Both the position numbers and the translations under genes were made by a program. Shown piece by piece: positions 52,599-61,966 of a DNA stretch of 64,000 nt (the first letter of the stretch is position 1; each line of letters opens with the position of its first letter). Source of the DNA: UKL13-2 sp038236905 (GTDB lineage: Bacteria; Pseudomonadota; Gammaproteobacteria; Burkholderiales; Usitatibacteraceae). Location: contig JBBRZG010000001.1 of assembly GCA_038236905.1 (NCBI GenBank), positions 1 through 64,000 of the forward strand, written 5' to 3'. Under the pieces are notes generated by a model. It searched no databases and was not told the DNA's origin. It worked only from the letters and a program-made list of their open reading frames with translations.

Positions 52599-52991
52599 AT
52601 GATCGGTTTATTAATTGTTGCCCACGGCACCTTGGGCGAATCGCTTATCCACTGTGCCAGCCATGTCATGGGCAAACGTCCGCTTTATCTACGCCAGCTG
52701 GGCGTCACTATTCACGACGATCCTGAAGCACTTTTGCCTCAAGGCCGTGATCTGGTGCGGTTTCTCGACCAGGGTCAGGGGGTGCTGGTGATGACCGATA
52801 TTTTTGGTGCTACACCGTCGAATATCGCCTGTCGCCTACTAGAGCCGGGCCGAATTGAGGGCATTTCCGGGATCAATTTACCGATGCTTATCAAGACCTT
52901 GAGCCATCGGGATGCGTCCATGGACGAATTAATTGAAAAATCACTGATCGGTGCCAGCGAAGGCGTTATTCGCATGCCGGGAGGATGTTAG
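52599..52991 (+). CDS. PTS EIIA component, mannose/fructose type
   Basis: A 130-residue EIIA of the mannose (ManX) type. The phosphorylated residue is His9 in LLIVAHGTLGES; MTDIFGATPSNIACRL completes the active-site signature. The stop is followed two bases later by the HPr start. With HPr and EI but no permease subunit anywhere in the window, it is probably part of a regulatory PTS, as in other betaproteobacteria. Confidence 0.92.
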   Translation: MIGLLIVAHGTLGESLIHCASHVMGKRPLYLRQLGVTIHDDPEALLPQGRDLVRFLDQGQGVLVMTDIFGATPSNIACRLLEPGRIEGISGINLPMLIKTLSHRDASMDELIEKSLIGASEGVIRMPGGC

Positions 52992-52993
52992 AC

Positions 52994-53263
52994 GTGTTGA
53001 AACAAGATATTGAGATCATCAATAAACTCGGCCTGCATGCGCGCGCCTCGGCAAAATTGACCCAAACCGCAGCGCAGTTTGAATCTGAAATTTTTGTTGC
53101 CAAAGCGGGTAAACGCGTGAATGCAAAATCGATTATGGGCGTGATGATGTTGGCGGCAGGCAAAGGTTCCAAGCTGGAACTAGACGCAACCGGTGCAGAT
53201 GAGGCCGAAGCAATGAATGCCGTGGTGGCCTTGATAAACGACAAATTTGGCGAAGGCGAGTAG
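52994..53263 (+). CDS. ptsH: Phosphocarrier protein HPr
   Basis: An 89-residue HPr that passes phosphate from EI to EIIA. I choose GTG at 52994: GGGAGG ends nine bases before it, and it puts the active histidine at His15 (LGLHARA) and the regulatory serine at Ser46 (NAKSIMG), the canonical numbers. The earlier ATG at 52985 directly abuts GGGAGG and cannot be used efficiently. The Ser46 motif suggests HPr kinase control, but no hprK is in the window. Confidence 0.95.
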   Translation: MLKQDIEIINKLGLHARASAKLTQTAAQFESEIFVAKAGKRVNAKSIMGVMMLAAGKGSKLELDATGADEAEAMNAVVALINDKFGEGE

Positions 53264-53359
53264 TGCAACCCGGCACCACCGGCAGGTTTAATATCTTCAG
53301 CACATAGCGGCCAAAAGCACATGAATTCACCTTTAAAAATGAAACTCATTGCCAGGCGG

Positions 53360-53415
53360 GCGCATCAAGGCAAAAATGCTTTGAGATGCGCTCCAATACT
53401 GGGCTCTATATTTTC
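53360..53415 (+). repeat. Dispersed intergenic hairpin repeat, copy C
   Basis: GCGCATC-AAGGC-AAAAAT-GCTTTGA-GATGCGC then CTCCAATACTGGGCTCTA. The outer arms GCGCATC/GATGCGC pair perfectly. Core and CTGGG tail match copies A (24634) and B (35968). It sits between ptsH and ptsI, ending just before the ptsI ribosome site. Confidence 0.6.
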
Positions 53416-53427
53416 AAGGTCAGCTAA

Positions 53428-55167
53428 GTGAGCTTCACCCTGCACGGCCTCGGTGTTTCTGGTGGCATCGCCATCGGCCACGCGCATCTTGTGACCAATG
53501 CGTCACTTGAAGTTGACCACTACCAGATTCCGGAAGAATTCATCGCGCGCGAAATCAAACGCTTTGAAAAAGCGGTCAAGCTGGTGCGCACCGAGCTGAA
53601 CAACCTCGAAAAAGAAATCCAGACCACGCATAAAGGTGAGGCGTCTGGCGAGATGTCGGCGTTCGTGACGGTGCATCGAATGATGCTCGACGATCCGTCG
53701 CTGTCCGAAACACCGCGCGACGTCATTCGCCGCGAATCATGCAATGCTGAATGGGCTTTAAAGCTGCAGCTTGATGAACTGCTCGCGCAGTTTGCGGAGG
53801 TTCAGGACGAGTATTTACGCGAACGTAAAACCGATGTACGGCAGGTGGCCGAGCGTATTGTGGCGGCGCTGTCGGGGCAATCCAGCGATGTGCCTGAAAA
53901 ATTACGTGAACGCGCTGAAGATACTATTTTGGTTGCGCATGATTTGTCGCCGGCCGACGTGATTTTGTTCAAGGCTCATCAAGTCGCTGCGTTTGTAACC
54001 GATGTGGGTGGCTCAACATCGCACACCGCGATTCTGGCACGCAGTCTGGCGATTCCTGCGATTGTCGCCTTGCATACCGCGCGCGAGCTGGTGCGCGAGG
54101 ATGAGGTCATCATTGTCGACGGCATGCAAGGCGTGGTGATTGTAGATCCCGATGAGATGGTGCTGGCCGAATATCGGCTGAAGCAAAATCAGTGGAAGCT
54201 TGAACGACAAAAATTGTCGCGCATTAAAACGGCGGCTGCTGAAACGCTGGACGGCACTGTGGTTGAGCTGTTCGCGAACATCGAATTACCATCTGATCTT
54301 GATGCCGTCAAACAATCAGGTGCGACCGGGATCGGGCTGTTTCGAACCGAATTTTTGTTCATGAATCGCAAAGGCTCACCCACCGAGGAAGAGCAATTTG
54401 AGGCTTACAAAGCCGTTGCTGAGGGTATGCGCGGCAAGCCGGTGGTGATTCGTACGCTCGACATCGGTGCCGACAAATCGCTCGGCGGGCCAGATCAGCC
54501 GAGCGCGCATTCCGCGCTGGGGCTGCGGGCGATTCGTTATTGCCTGAGCGAGCCGCAATTGTTCAATACCCAGCTGCGGGCGATTTTACGGGCTTCACGG
54601 TTTGGTGATGTGCGCCTGCTGATTCCAATGCTGGTTTCGGTCACCGAGCTCAAGCAAACCATCGCCGCGCTAGATGTCGCCAAAGAGCAACTACGCACCG
54701 AAGGTAAAAAATTCAACGACAAAATTCAAGTCGGCGGCATGATCGAAATCCCGGCGGCGGCGATCGCACTGCCGATGTTTTTGAAGACGCTCGATTTCGT
54801 GTCAATCGGCACCAATGACCTGATTCAATACACGCTGGCGATTGATCGCACTGACGACACCGTGGCGCATTTGTATGACCCGCTTCATCCTGCCATCTTG
54901 ATGCTGATTTCGAGTGTGATTCGTCAGGCAAATGCGGCGGGCGTGCCCGTCACGGTTTGCGGCGAAATGGCTGGAGACGTAGACTTGACAAGGCTCTTGC
55001 TCGGGTTTGGCCTGCGCGAATTTTCCATGCATCCGGCCAATGTATTGACGGTAAAGCAGCGCGTGCTGATGTCCAATTTGCCCGATATTGAGCCCGCCGC
55101 TGCAAAACTACTCAAAGCGGACGATCCCGATAAAATGCTCGCGATGCTGGCGCGAATGAACGCCTGA
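53428..55167 (+). CDS. ptsI: Phosphoenolpyruvate-protein phosphotransferase (PTS enzyme I)
   Basis: A 579-residue enzyme I that takes phosphate from PEP and gives it to HPr. N-terminal HPr-binding domain, phosphohistidine site GGSTSHTAILARSLAIPA (about residue 195), and a PEP-binding barrel with GIGLFRTEFLFMNR, DIGADKSLGG and the C-terminal FVSIGTNDLIQYTLAIDR and CGEMAGD motifs. The start is GTG with AAGG about nine bases upstream. Cotranscription with ptsH is likely despite the 164-base spacer that carries the hairpin repeat. Confidence 0.96.
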   Translation: MSFTLHGLGVSGGIAIGHAHLVTNASLEVDHYQIPEEFIAREIKRFEKAVKLVRTELNNLEKEIQTTHKGEASGEMSAFVTVHRMMLDDPSLSETPRDVIRRESCNAEWALKLQLDELLAQFAEVQDEYLRERKTDVRQVAERIVAALSGQSSDVPEKLRERAEDTILVAHDLSPADVILFKAHQVAAFVTDVGGSTSHTAILARSLAIPAIVALHTARELVREDEVIIVDGMQGVVIVDPDEMVLAEYRLKQNQWKLERQKLSRIKTAAAETLDGTVVELFANIELPSDLDAVKQSGATGIGLFRTEFLFMNRKGSPTEEEQFEAYKAVAEGMRGKPVVIRTLDIGADKSLGGPDQPSAHSALGLRAIRYCLSEPQLFNTQLRAILRASRFGDVRLLIPMLVSVTELKQTIAALDVAKEQLRTEGKKFNDKIQVGGMIEIPAAAIALPMFLKTLDFVSIGTNDLIQYTLAIDRTDDTVAHLYDPLHPAILMLISSVIRQANAAGVPVTVCGEMAGDVDLTRLLLGFGLREFSMHPANVLTVKQRVLMSNLPDIEPAAAKLLKADDPDKMLAMLARMNA

Positions 55168-55200
55168 ATGCGCAACACTGAACCGACGGAAACACCGTAA

Positions 55201-55566
55201 ATGCTGAGTGAAGTTACCAATCTTACGCAATACGATGCGGGCAGCTACCGGCGCTGGTTCCACGATGATTTTTTTGATCTTTACGTTTGGGAAAATTTTG
55301 CAGGTGAGGTGCAGGGCTTTCAGCTTTGCTACGCAAAAGCCGACCAGCAACGCGCACTCCGGTGGTCGTTAGATCGCGGCTACAACCACGAAGGCGTGGA
55401 TTCACCGGAGGACAAACCCGGTAGGGCAATGAGCGCCATTTTTGTGGCAGATGGGGTATTTGATCCCGATGGTATTGGTGAAAAGTTCGCGCGGGAATCG
55501 ACACCACTGCCGCTGAGCTTGCGTAACTTTGTCCTCGAAAAAATCAAGGCCTACCCGGCGACTTAG
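55201..55566 (+). CDS. Conserved-looking hypothetical protein
   Basis: A 121-residue soluble acidic protein with no signal peptide, no Cys cluster and no motif I can name. Features: an aromatic-rich N-terminal half (WFHDDFFDLYVWEN), a RALRWSLDRGYNHEGVDSPEDKPGRAMSAIF-like middle and a PLSLRNFVLEKIKAYPA end. It starts 33 bases after ptsI and ends before a strong terminator, so it is probably the last gene of the PTS transcript. Good frame length and codon pattern support it as real. Confidence 0.75.
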   Translation: MLSEVTNLTQYDAGSYRRWFHDDFFDLYVWENFAGEVQGFQLCYAKADQQRALRWSLDRGYNHEGVDSPEDKPGRAMSAIFVADGVFDPDGIGEKFARESTPLPLSLRNFVLEKIKAYPAT

Positions 55567-55607
55567 TCAACCAGAAAACTCGCTACTTAGCTTTCCCAGT
55601 GCACAAT

Positions 55608-55635
55608 AAAAAACCCTGCGATTTGCAGGGTTTTT
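55608..55635. terminator. Bidirectional terminator
   Basis: AAAAACCCTGC (55608-55618) and GCAGGGTTTTT (55625-55635) pair around a six-base loop, with T runs on both strands. It serves the PTS-side transcript and the convergent M48 protease gene, which stops at 55651. Confidence 0.9.
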
Positions 55636-55650
55636 AGTGCGCGCAGAAGA

Positions 55651-56535
55651 TTATTTACTCGCGATTTTATCTACTGCCGCCGCGCGATCTGACGGATCCG
55701 GATGGGTCGAGAGGAAACTAGTGCCACGTGATCCGGAGCCCTTGGCTAATTTAAGCAGCGCGCTCGACGCGGCTTTCGATGGGATTTTGTTCTTTTTCAT
55801 GAACGCGACTGAATACGCGTCCGCATCCGATTCTTGACCACGCGAGTGGGCCGAGGTGAGCACCTTCTGGAACAGACCCTTCAACTGATCTCCGCCTAAG
55901 CCCATTACCGTCGCGCCGGTTTTATTACTTCCCACCGCTGCCGCTCCGGTCTTCACGATTGCCGAGGATTGATAACCATTTTTGATCGACGCCATGCTAT
56001 GCCCCAGCTTGACATGGGCTACCTCGTGGCCGATAACGAAACGAAGTTCATCATCGTTCATTAAATCCATCAAGCCCGAGTAAACACGAACCGTCCCGTC
56101 CGCCATGGCGAAGGCATTTACGGTATCAGACATGTAAACCTTGAAATCAAGCTTCATACCGTCGTAATTCGCGAGACTCCGGGTCAATTTAATCAGGCGT
56201 TTTGAATACACGCTATTGGCGGCAGCTAGTTTATTTTCGCCATCGGATTGTTTAGCGAACGCCGATGCCATCTTTTTAACATCGTCGTCAGTAATGTTGG
56301 CTGCTTTGCCAAGATCCGCCGCGGCACTCAGCAAATTGCCTGATTTATCGACACTGCCGCCTATGCCAGGCACGCTGCTTGCCAAGCCTCCCAGAGCGCC
56401 TAATGCATTGGTCATCCCCGCCGGGGCGGACGATGACTTGTTATCCGCGGTACCCGAGCCTACGGAAGGCAGGGTCTGGCAACCCGATAGCAACACGACA
56501 AGCAATGCGGACACAGCAACGGATAGTTTCATCAT
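55651..56535 (-). CDS. M48 family metallopeptidase lipoprotein
   Basis: A 294-residue envelope protease. The signal peptide ends in the lipobox LLSGC with Cys19, so it is a lipoprotein. After a Gly/Ser-rich linker comes the M48 domain with zinc motif HEVAH (in FVIGHEVAHVKLGH) and the third ligand Glu in SRGQESDADAYS, then STHPDPSDRAA near the end. It resembles LoiP/YcaL-type outer-membrane quality-control proteases. GGGGA lies five bases before the ATG. It is divergent from the SH3 gene. Confidence 0.92.
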   Translation of the reverse strand: MMKLSVAVSALLVVLLSGCQTLPSVGSGTADNKSSSAPAGMTNALGALGGLASSVPGIGGSVDKSGNLLSAAADLGKAANITDDDVKKMASAFAKQSDGENKLAAANSVYSKRLIKLTRSLANYDGMKLDFKVYMSDTVNAFAMADGTVRVYSGLMDLMNDDELRFVIGHEVAHVKLGHSMASIKNGYQSSAIVKTGAAAVGSNKTGATVMGLGGDQLKGLFQKVLTSAHSRGQESDADAYSVAFMKKNKIPSKAASSALLKLAKGSGSRGTSFLSTHPDPSDRAAAVDKIASK

Positions 56536-56773
56536 TAGTTCCCCTGATAAATATTCAATTCGGATTTACGTTTAAATGCAGCTTGATTGCTAAGCTGAGC
56601 GGAAGTATGAACTCCGGTACAACATCAGACGTTAACAAATTTTTGCCCACATCACCTAGCAATTTATTTGCGTTTGAGTGTGTTGTTCATCACAACCACG
56701 AAAAAGTTTTTCCGAGATAATGTGAACATGTGTAAAAAGTAGTGCCTTCACGAAAGGTCAATAAGGTCCCAAT

Positions 56774-57346
56774 ATGTCGACGATGATCCGATTCAGCATC
56801 ACCTCCTTGTTATTCACAATCTTGCTCGCGTTGGGCTCAACGCTAAGTTATGCCGACGAGCGTACAACCACGAATCGCCAGACTGATTTGCGTGACGCAC
56901 CGAACATCAGCGCAGCACGGCTTACCTCATTACTGGTCGACGCCGAGGTTGTGGTGGTGGCTCGTCAGTCGGGGTGGGTCCGCATTAAAGCAGGTGGCCG
57001 CGAGGGCTGGATTCCAGCGGCACACATCAAGTCTCAGGTCACTGTTGTGGAGGCCGCCCCCAAAGCAACCGGTGGTTTCTTGAGCTGGTTTACGGCGGTA
57101 TTAAGTTCAGAACGCTCACGCGTGAGCACGGGTAGCAGCGCTGCAAACCGCACCCGTACCGCGACGATCGGCATTCGCGGTTTGGGCGAAGACGGTGCCA
57201 ACGCGGCGAAATCAAACTCGGAGGAACTACAAAAGCTGAAGCTATATTCGGTATCTAGAAGCGACGCAGAAGAATTCGCGCAGAATGCAAAATTAGCTCA
57301 AACTAGCGTGACCTATGTGGATGCGGGAAGCAATTCGAATAAATGA
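56774..57346 (+). CDS. Exported SH3 domain-containing protein
   Basis: A 190-residue periplasmic protein. Signal peptide (FSITSLLFTILLALGSTLSYA), then a bacterial SH3 (SH3b) domain at about 32-92 with TDLRDAPNISAARLTSL and SGWVRIKAGGREGWIPAAHI, which usually binds peptidoglycan or protein partners. The C-terminal half is a polar tail containing GIRGLGEDGANAAKSN. It is followed 24 bases later by an M48 protease, and this SH3-M48 pairing suggests they act together in the envelope. Confidence 0.87.
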   Translation: MSTMIRFSITSLLFTILLALGSTLSYADERTTTNRQTDLRDAPNISAARLTSLLVDAEVVVVARQSGWVRIKAGGREGWIPAAHIKSQVTVVEAAPKATGGFLSWFTAVLSSERSRVSTGSSAANRTRTATIGIRGLGEDGANAAKSNSEELQKLKLYSVSRSDAEEFAQNAKLAQTSVTYVDAGSNSNK

Positions 57347-57370
57347 AGTGGTATGAACGAAGTGGCATAA

Positions 57371-58174
57371 ATGACGACGCATAAGCGCTGGCAGCACAAT
57401 CGGCATCATCACGAGTTACAAGATCGCAGCGTGACCCTGATGAGGCTAATCGCCGCCTGTTTGTGGGCGTTTCTATTCGTTTGCGTCGGCTATTTTGCAC
57501 TTTCAAATGCCAGCGCCGCTGAAATAAACGAAGCGCGCGAAATTGAAATCGGTGATGAGCTTGCGGTGACGCTACTCGCCGGTGGCAAGCTGCTTAATAA
57601 CGACCGCGCACAAGAATACGTCAATCAGGTGGGTCGCTGGCTCACTACTGTTACAGAGCGCCCAGACCTGCCGTGGCAATTTGGCATCATGGATCGCGCC
57701 GAAATCGGCTCCTATCCGCTTCCTGGCGGCAAGGTGCTTGTCACCCGCGGCATGCTCAAAAAACTTAGCAATGAAGCGGAATTGGCTGGTGTATTGGCGC
57801 ATGAGATTGCGCATATCGTGCAGCGTCACCAGCTGAAAACCATGGCAGCCGAAGGTGGGCAGGAAAAATTAGGGGCGATCAATTTTCCGCTTGATCGTGC
57901 CGTGGAATTTGAAGCTGATCGGATGGCCGCGGTCATCATGGCGCGCGCAGGTTACGACGCAAATGCGTATTTGAATGTGCTGCGAAACCTGCAGAATGAT
58001 CGTTCGAACGATCAAGGGTTATCAATGCTGACCGCCGTGCATCCGGCATTCAAAGACCGAATTGCGGAGCTGCAGCCGGTTGTCAGCAATATTGCCGGTG
58101 CCGCAAAAGGAGATAAAGGCCGTGAACGGTTTGCCGCGGCATTGGGAAATTTGAGCGGGATGAGTCGTAAGTAG
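57371..58174 (+). CDS. M48 family metalloprotease (exported)
   Basis: An M48 zinc protease of 267 residues from the ATG at 57371. Zinc motif HEIAH in GVLAHEIAHIVQRH, third ligand in AVEFEADRMAA, and a TAVHPAFKDRIAEL end. A conventional signal peptide (LIAACLWAFLFVCVG to SASAA) begins only at Met24 (57440), so the first 23 residues, rich in His, may not be translated; neither start has a clear ribosome site. It is probably cotranscribed with the SH3 protein gene. Confidence 0.88.
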   Translation: MTTHKRWQHNRHHHELQDRSVTLMRLIAACLWAFLFVCVGYFALSNASAAEINEAREIEIGDELAVTLLAGGKLLNNDRAQEYVNQVGRWLTTVTERPDLPWQFGIMDRAEIGSYPLPGGKVLVTRGMLKKLSNEAELAGVLAHEIAHIVQRHQLKTMAAEGGQEKLGAINFPLDRAVEFEADRMAAVIMARAGYDANAYLNVLRNLQNDRSNDQGLSMLTAVHPAFKDRIAELQPVVSNIAGAAKGDKGRERFAAALGNLSGMSRK

Positions 58175-58197
58175 AGACACTCGCGACTCGTATGCCG

Positions 58198-58980
58198 TCA
58201 GCGCTTTGGCGGCGATCCCGCGCGTAAATTAATCTCATCGGCAATCCTCCATTCGCCCGCCTCGCGAGTGAGGATAAGTGTTTTTGGTGCACGCACTTCG
58301 CGATACCTGTCTGCTTCGTAGGTTTGCGCGAATCGCGCAATGGCGCGATTGTGCCCAAGCATTTCGACACCCAGATCGTCAATCGTTACCAATATGTGCT
58401 GCTTGCCTAGAATCCGGTCACGACGCTTTTCCTGCCACGCATCGCGCGCAATATTATCTGGCGGAATGAAGTCTTTGGCATAAAAACCAAGGTATCGCTC
58501 AATATCGCGCGCAGACCATGCCGCCGCCCATTGGGAGATCGCCGCCGCCGCCAGCGCGCGCTCACCAGCCGACGCCGATGCGGGCGTAGTTTGCGCTGCA
58601 GATTCGGCGGCGTAGCTAATCGGCTTTGGTGACAAGGACCCGGTATTCGGCGCCTCCAACGCGATTGCACTAACGTGTCTATAGTCGGCCATCCATGCGC
58701 AAATAACCACTGCTATGGTGCACAGCGCACCGACGATGAGTATGGGCGTCTTTAGCTGTGTCGTTTCTGGCGATGACCGATAAGTCTGTGGTGCACCCGC
58801 GTGGTTGGAGATTGCGGCTGTTGGATTAACCGCTATGACCGCGTTTGCCAGAAAGCGCGGTTCATTCATTGCGCGCGCCGCGCATTCGCGAATCGTGGGC
58901 GAGAGCTTTTCAACCTGAATTGTCTTGTCTAGCTGCCATAGGCTGCCAAATTTGCCCACTGCATTCTCGATTGTTGCCAT
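58198..58980 (-). CDS. Single-pass membrane protein with SnoaL/Cds6-like C-terminal domain
   Basis: A 260-residue protein. The N-terminal 75 residues are cytoplasmic; one membrane segment follows (PILIVGALCTIAVVICAWM, about 78-97), then an Ala/Ser-rich linker and a C-terminal NTF2-like domain (about 145-255) with ISQWAAAWSARDIERYLGFYAKDFIPPD and FAQTYEADRYREVRAPKTL, resembling the C-terminal domain found on some L,D-transpeptidase-like proteins. Its function is unknown. Of two adjacent ATGs, the second (58980) has GGAGGG at the better spacing. Convergent with the M48 gene. Confidence 0.78.
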   Translation of the reverse strand: MATIENAVGKFGSLWQLDKTIQVEKLSPTIRECAARAMNEPRFLANAVIAVNPTAAISNHAGAPQTYRSSPETTQLKTPILIVGALCTIAVVICAWMADYRHVSAIALEAPNTGSLSPKPISYAAESAAQTTPASASAGERALAAAAISQWAAAWSARDIERYLGFYAKDFIPPDNIARDAWQEKRRDRILGKQHILVTIDDLGVEMLGHNRAIARFAQTYEADRYREVRAPKTLILTREAGEWRIADEINLRAGSPPKR

Positions 58981-58983
58981 CAT

Positions 58984-59390
58984 TGCCCTCCCATCTATGC
59001 TATTTACCGCATCTTAAGTTGTAAATTAACGGCGGTCTGTGAGGTTCCACACAAAATCTGAACTGCGTCGCAGAAAAGCATCGTGCAGCCTGCCCGCGCT
59101 ATCCATTTTTTTTATACGAACTCGCCGTGGTTTTGACAAAGCTAATCGTTGCTTCACTCACCAAACAGCAAGCCCTCAAATACGCGCTTGCTTCAACCCG
59201 CATGATTAACGAACCGCTGTTCTAGGGCAAAGTGCTTGAAACAAGTCGCCAACAGTGGCTTACTGAATGCAAACACTCAACCAGATTGATTTAGAATTAT
59301 CAGCCAAACGCGCTTTACCACTCCATATAAAACCGATACCCGCATCATGAAGGTTGGCCCGCTTAGCATCCCTTCTCAAGGAAACTCAAT
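58984..59390. other. 407-bp intergenic region
   Basis: No coding frame, terminator or repeat is convincing. It contains the divergent promoters of the NTF2-like gene and the S9 peptidase. A TTGACA hexamer at 59133 has no matching -10 at the proper distance. AAGGA stands eight bases before the ATG at 59391. Confidence 0.5.
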
Positions 59391-61943
59391 ATGCCGTCTG
59401 CAAATTTCCCCGCTGTTCGCTTGGCAATATCATCAATTGTTGCGCTCACTGCGGCCACAATGAATCCGGCGGTACTGGCGCAGGACGTCAGCAGCTACAA
59501 AACGCCACCGGCTCCATTGCAAGCGATAGTTGATCAGCTTCGCGCACCGACCATTAACCTAAGCCCCCGTCGCGATCTGATCGCCATGGTCAAGACCCCC
59601 GCGCTACCGGGTATTCGTGAGGTGGCCCAACCTGAGTTGAAGCTCGCCGGGTTGCGTATCAATCCGCGCACCTACAGCCAAAGTCGGTTTTCATTTGGAG
59701 AAGATTTGTGGCTGCTCAACATCGAAACCCGCCAAGAAATTCGTCTCACTGGATTGCCGCAAAATTTGCAGCTCGCTGACCTCGCGTGGGCGCCCGACCA
59801 GCGCTCGCTTGCATTCACGCACATTACCGCGCCGTCCGCGACGCAGACAGCAGCGTCGGGTGCGGTCGAATTATGGGTTGTCGATATTGCGCGTAAGTCT
59901 GCACGAAAAATCTCCACCACACCGCTAAACACGGTCTACGGACGCGGCTTCGCGTGGATGCCGGATAGCAAATCCCTACTGGTGCGTTTGCGACCCGGCA
60001 ATCAGGCCTCTGCGCCGTCATCTTCCGCCGTGGCAAATATACCGATTGGGCCGAATAGCCAGGATGCGCGACCTGATGGCGGTCAACGCCAAGTGGTCAC
60101 ACTGCAGGATTTGTTAAAAAACGAAACTGATGCGAAAGTATTCGACCACTACACGCTGGTGCAAGCTGCCATCATCGAACTTGGCGGTAAAACCGTTTTG
60201 ATCGGGGCACCTGATCGATTTTTGGGTTTAATCGCATCGCCTAGCGGCAAGCTGCTACTCACCCAGGCGACTGATCGACCCTACTCTTATGTCGTCTCGT
60301 CACAATCATTTCCCCGGCGCATTGAAGTGCGTGATCTGTCGGGCATCGTCCTGCACACCGTCGCCAAACTACCGCTTTAGGAAGGTTTGCCTCCCGGGAA
60401 CGACGCCGTGCGCAAAGGTGTGCGCGATATTAGCTGGCGCGCAGACGCGCCCGCCACGCTGGTGTGGGCCGAAGCGCAAGATGGCGGCGATCCAGCCAAG
60501 ATCGAGCCAATTCGTGATCTCGTATTCATGCACGCGTCACCATTTACAGACAAGCCGCGTGAGCTCATGCATCTTTCCAGCCGCTATCAAGGTGCGCTCT
60601 GGGCGCGCGTTGACTTGGCGATGATTTCTGAATATTGGTGGAAAACCCGTGCCGTCAAAACATGGAGAATTTCGCCCGATGGATCTTCCGCACCTGATCT
60701 CGTGGCAAGCTATTCAAGCGAAGATCGCTATAACGACCCCGGTAGACCACAAACGCGCATGGACGATGCGGGTAATCAGCGATTATTAATCGCAGGCACT
60801 GATGGAAATGGTATCGGGAACAATCGCCGCGAAGACGCTATTTTTCTGGACGGTGTGGGTGCCTCGGCAGAAGGCGATCGGCCATTTGTTGACCGTTTGA
60901 GTCTCGCCACAAAAAAGAAAGAGCGTCTGTTTCAATCGAGCGCGCCGAAGTATGAAGCCGTTATTGAAATGTTGGATAACAACGGAACCCGACTCCTCAC
61001 CAGCCGTGAATCGCCCACCGAGCGCGCCAACTTTTACGTCCGCGATTTGAGCAAACCCAAAGACGCCCAACTCACGCAACTGACTCAGTTTCCACATCCG
61101 ACGCCGCAGCTAGCGAGCGTCGAGAAAGAGCAAATACGCTATAAGCGCGCGGATGGTGTTGATCTCACGGCGACACTTTATCTTCCCCCCAATTACGAGG
61201 TCAAACGCGATGGTCCTTTGCCGATGCTAATGTGGGCATATCCGCAAGAATTCACCACGGCGAGTGCCGCCAGCCAAGTGACGTCATCGCCATATCGCTT
61301 CAACAATATTAGTTATTGGGGCCCGCAGGCATTGCTCGCGATGGGCTACGCAGTGCTCGATAATCCTTCCATGCCGATCGTGGGTGAAAACGGCAAAGAA
61401 GCAAACGATACTTATCTGCCACAACTGATCGCCAGCGCAGAAGCCGCCATTAACGAGGTCGTGCGACGTGGCGTAGCTGACCGAGACCGTATCGCTATTG
61501 GTGGCCATTCATACGGCGCATTTATGACCGGAAACCTGCTCGCGCATACGCGTCTGTTCCGTGCAGGTATTGCGCGATCTGGCGCTTACAACCGCACCTT
61601 GACTCCGTTTGGTTTCCAAGCTGAGGAGCGACCTTTCTGGAAAGCTCAGACCGTCTATAACGCGATGTCGCCATTCAACTATGCCGACAAAATTAAGGAT
61701 CCATTACTACTGATCCATGGCGAACAAGACAATAACGCAGGCACCTTCCCGATCCAGAGCGAGCGTTTATTTCAAGCTATCAAAGGCCTTGGCGGCACTG
61801 CACGACTGGTGATGCTTCCCAACGAAAGTCATGGCTATCGCGCACGCGAATCGATTTCGCACATGCTCTACGAAATGAATTTATGGATGGAAAAATATGT
61901 GAAGAACCCGCAACCGCGCAGCGGCACCACCGAACCAAAATAA
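59391..61943 (+). pseudogene. S9 family peptidase (glutamyl endopeptidase-like) interrupted by an in-frame TAG
   Basis: One 850-codon frame broken only by TAG at 60378-60380. Upstream: signal peptide (residues about 10-30), then beta-propeller sequence with LWLLNIETRQEIRLTGLPQN. Directly after the stop the same frame continues EGLPPGNDAVRKGVRDISWRADAPATLVW, a stretch expected to be continuous in this family, through the propeller to the hydrolase domain with Ser in GGHSYGAFMTG, Asp in IHGEQDNNAG and His in NESHGYRA. The second part has no signal peptide and its first start-like codon (TTG 60387) has an unusable ribosome site. Either a recent nonsense mutation, a read-through codon or a sequence error. 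Confidence 0.85.
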
Positions 61944-61966
61944 CCGTATCCCCATTTGGCGTGTCG

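Noticed and set aside
59133..59160. Sigma70 promoter with TTGACA before the S9 peptidase
   Set aside because: The -35 is perfect but no -10-like hexamer lies 15-19 bases downstream.
60378..60380. Stop-codon reassignment in this organism
   Set aside because: TAA, TAG and TGA all end many normal genes in the window (for example TAG for metW, lipB and icd), so a non-standard code is not supported.
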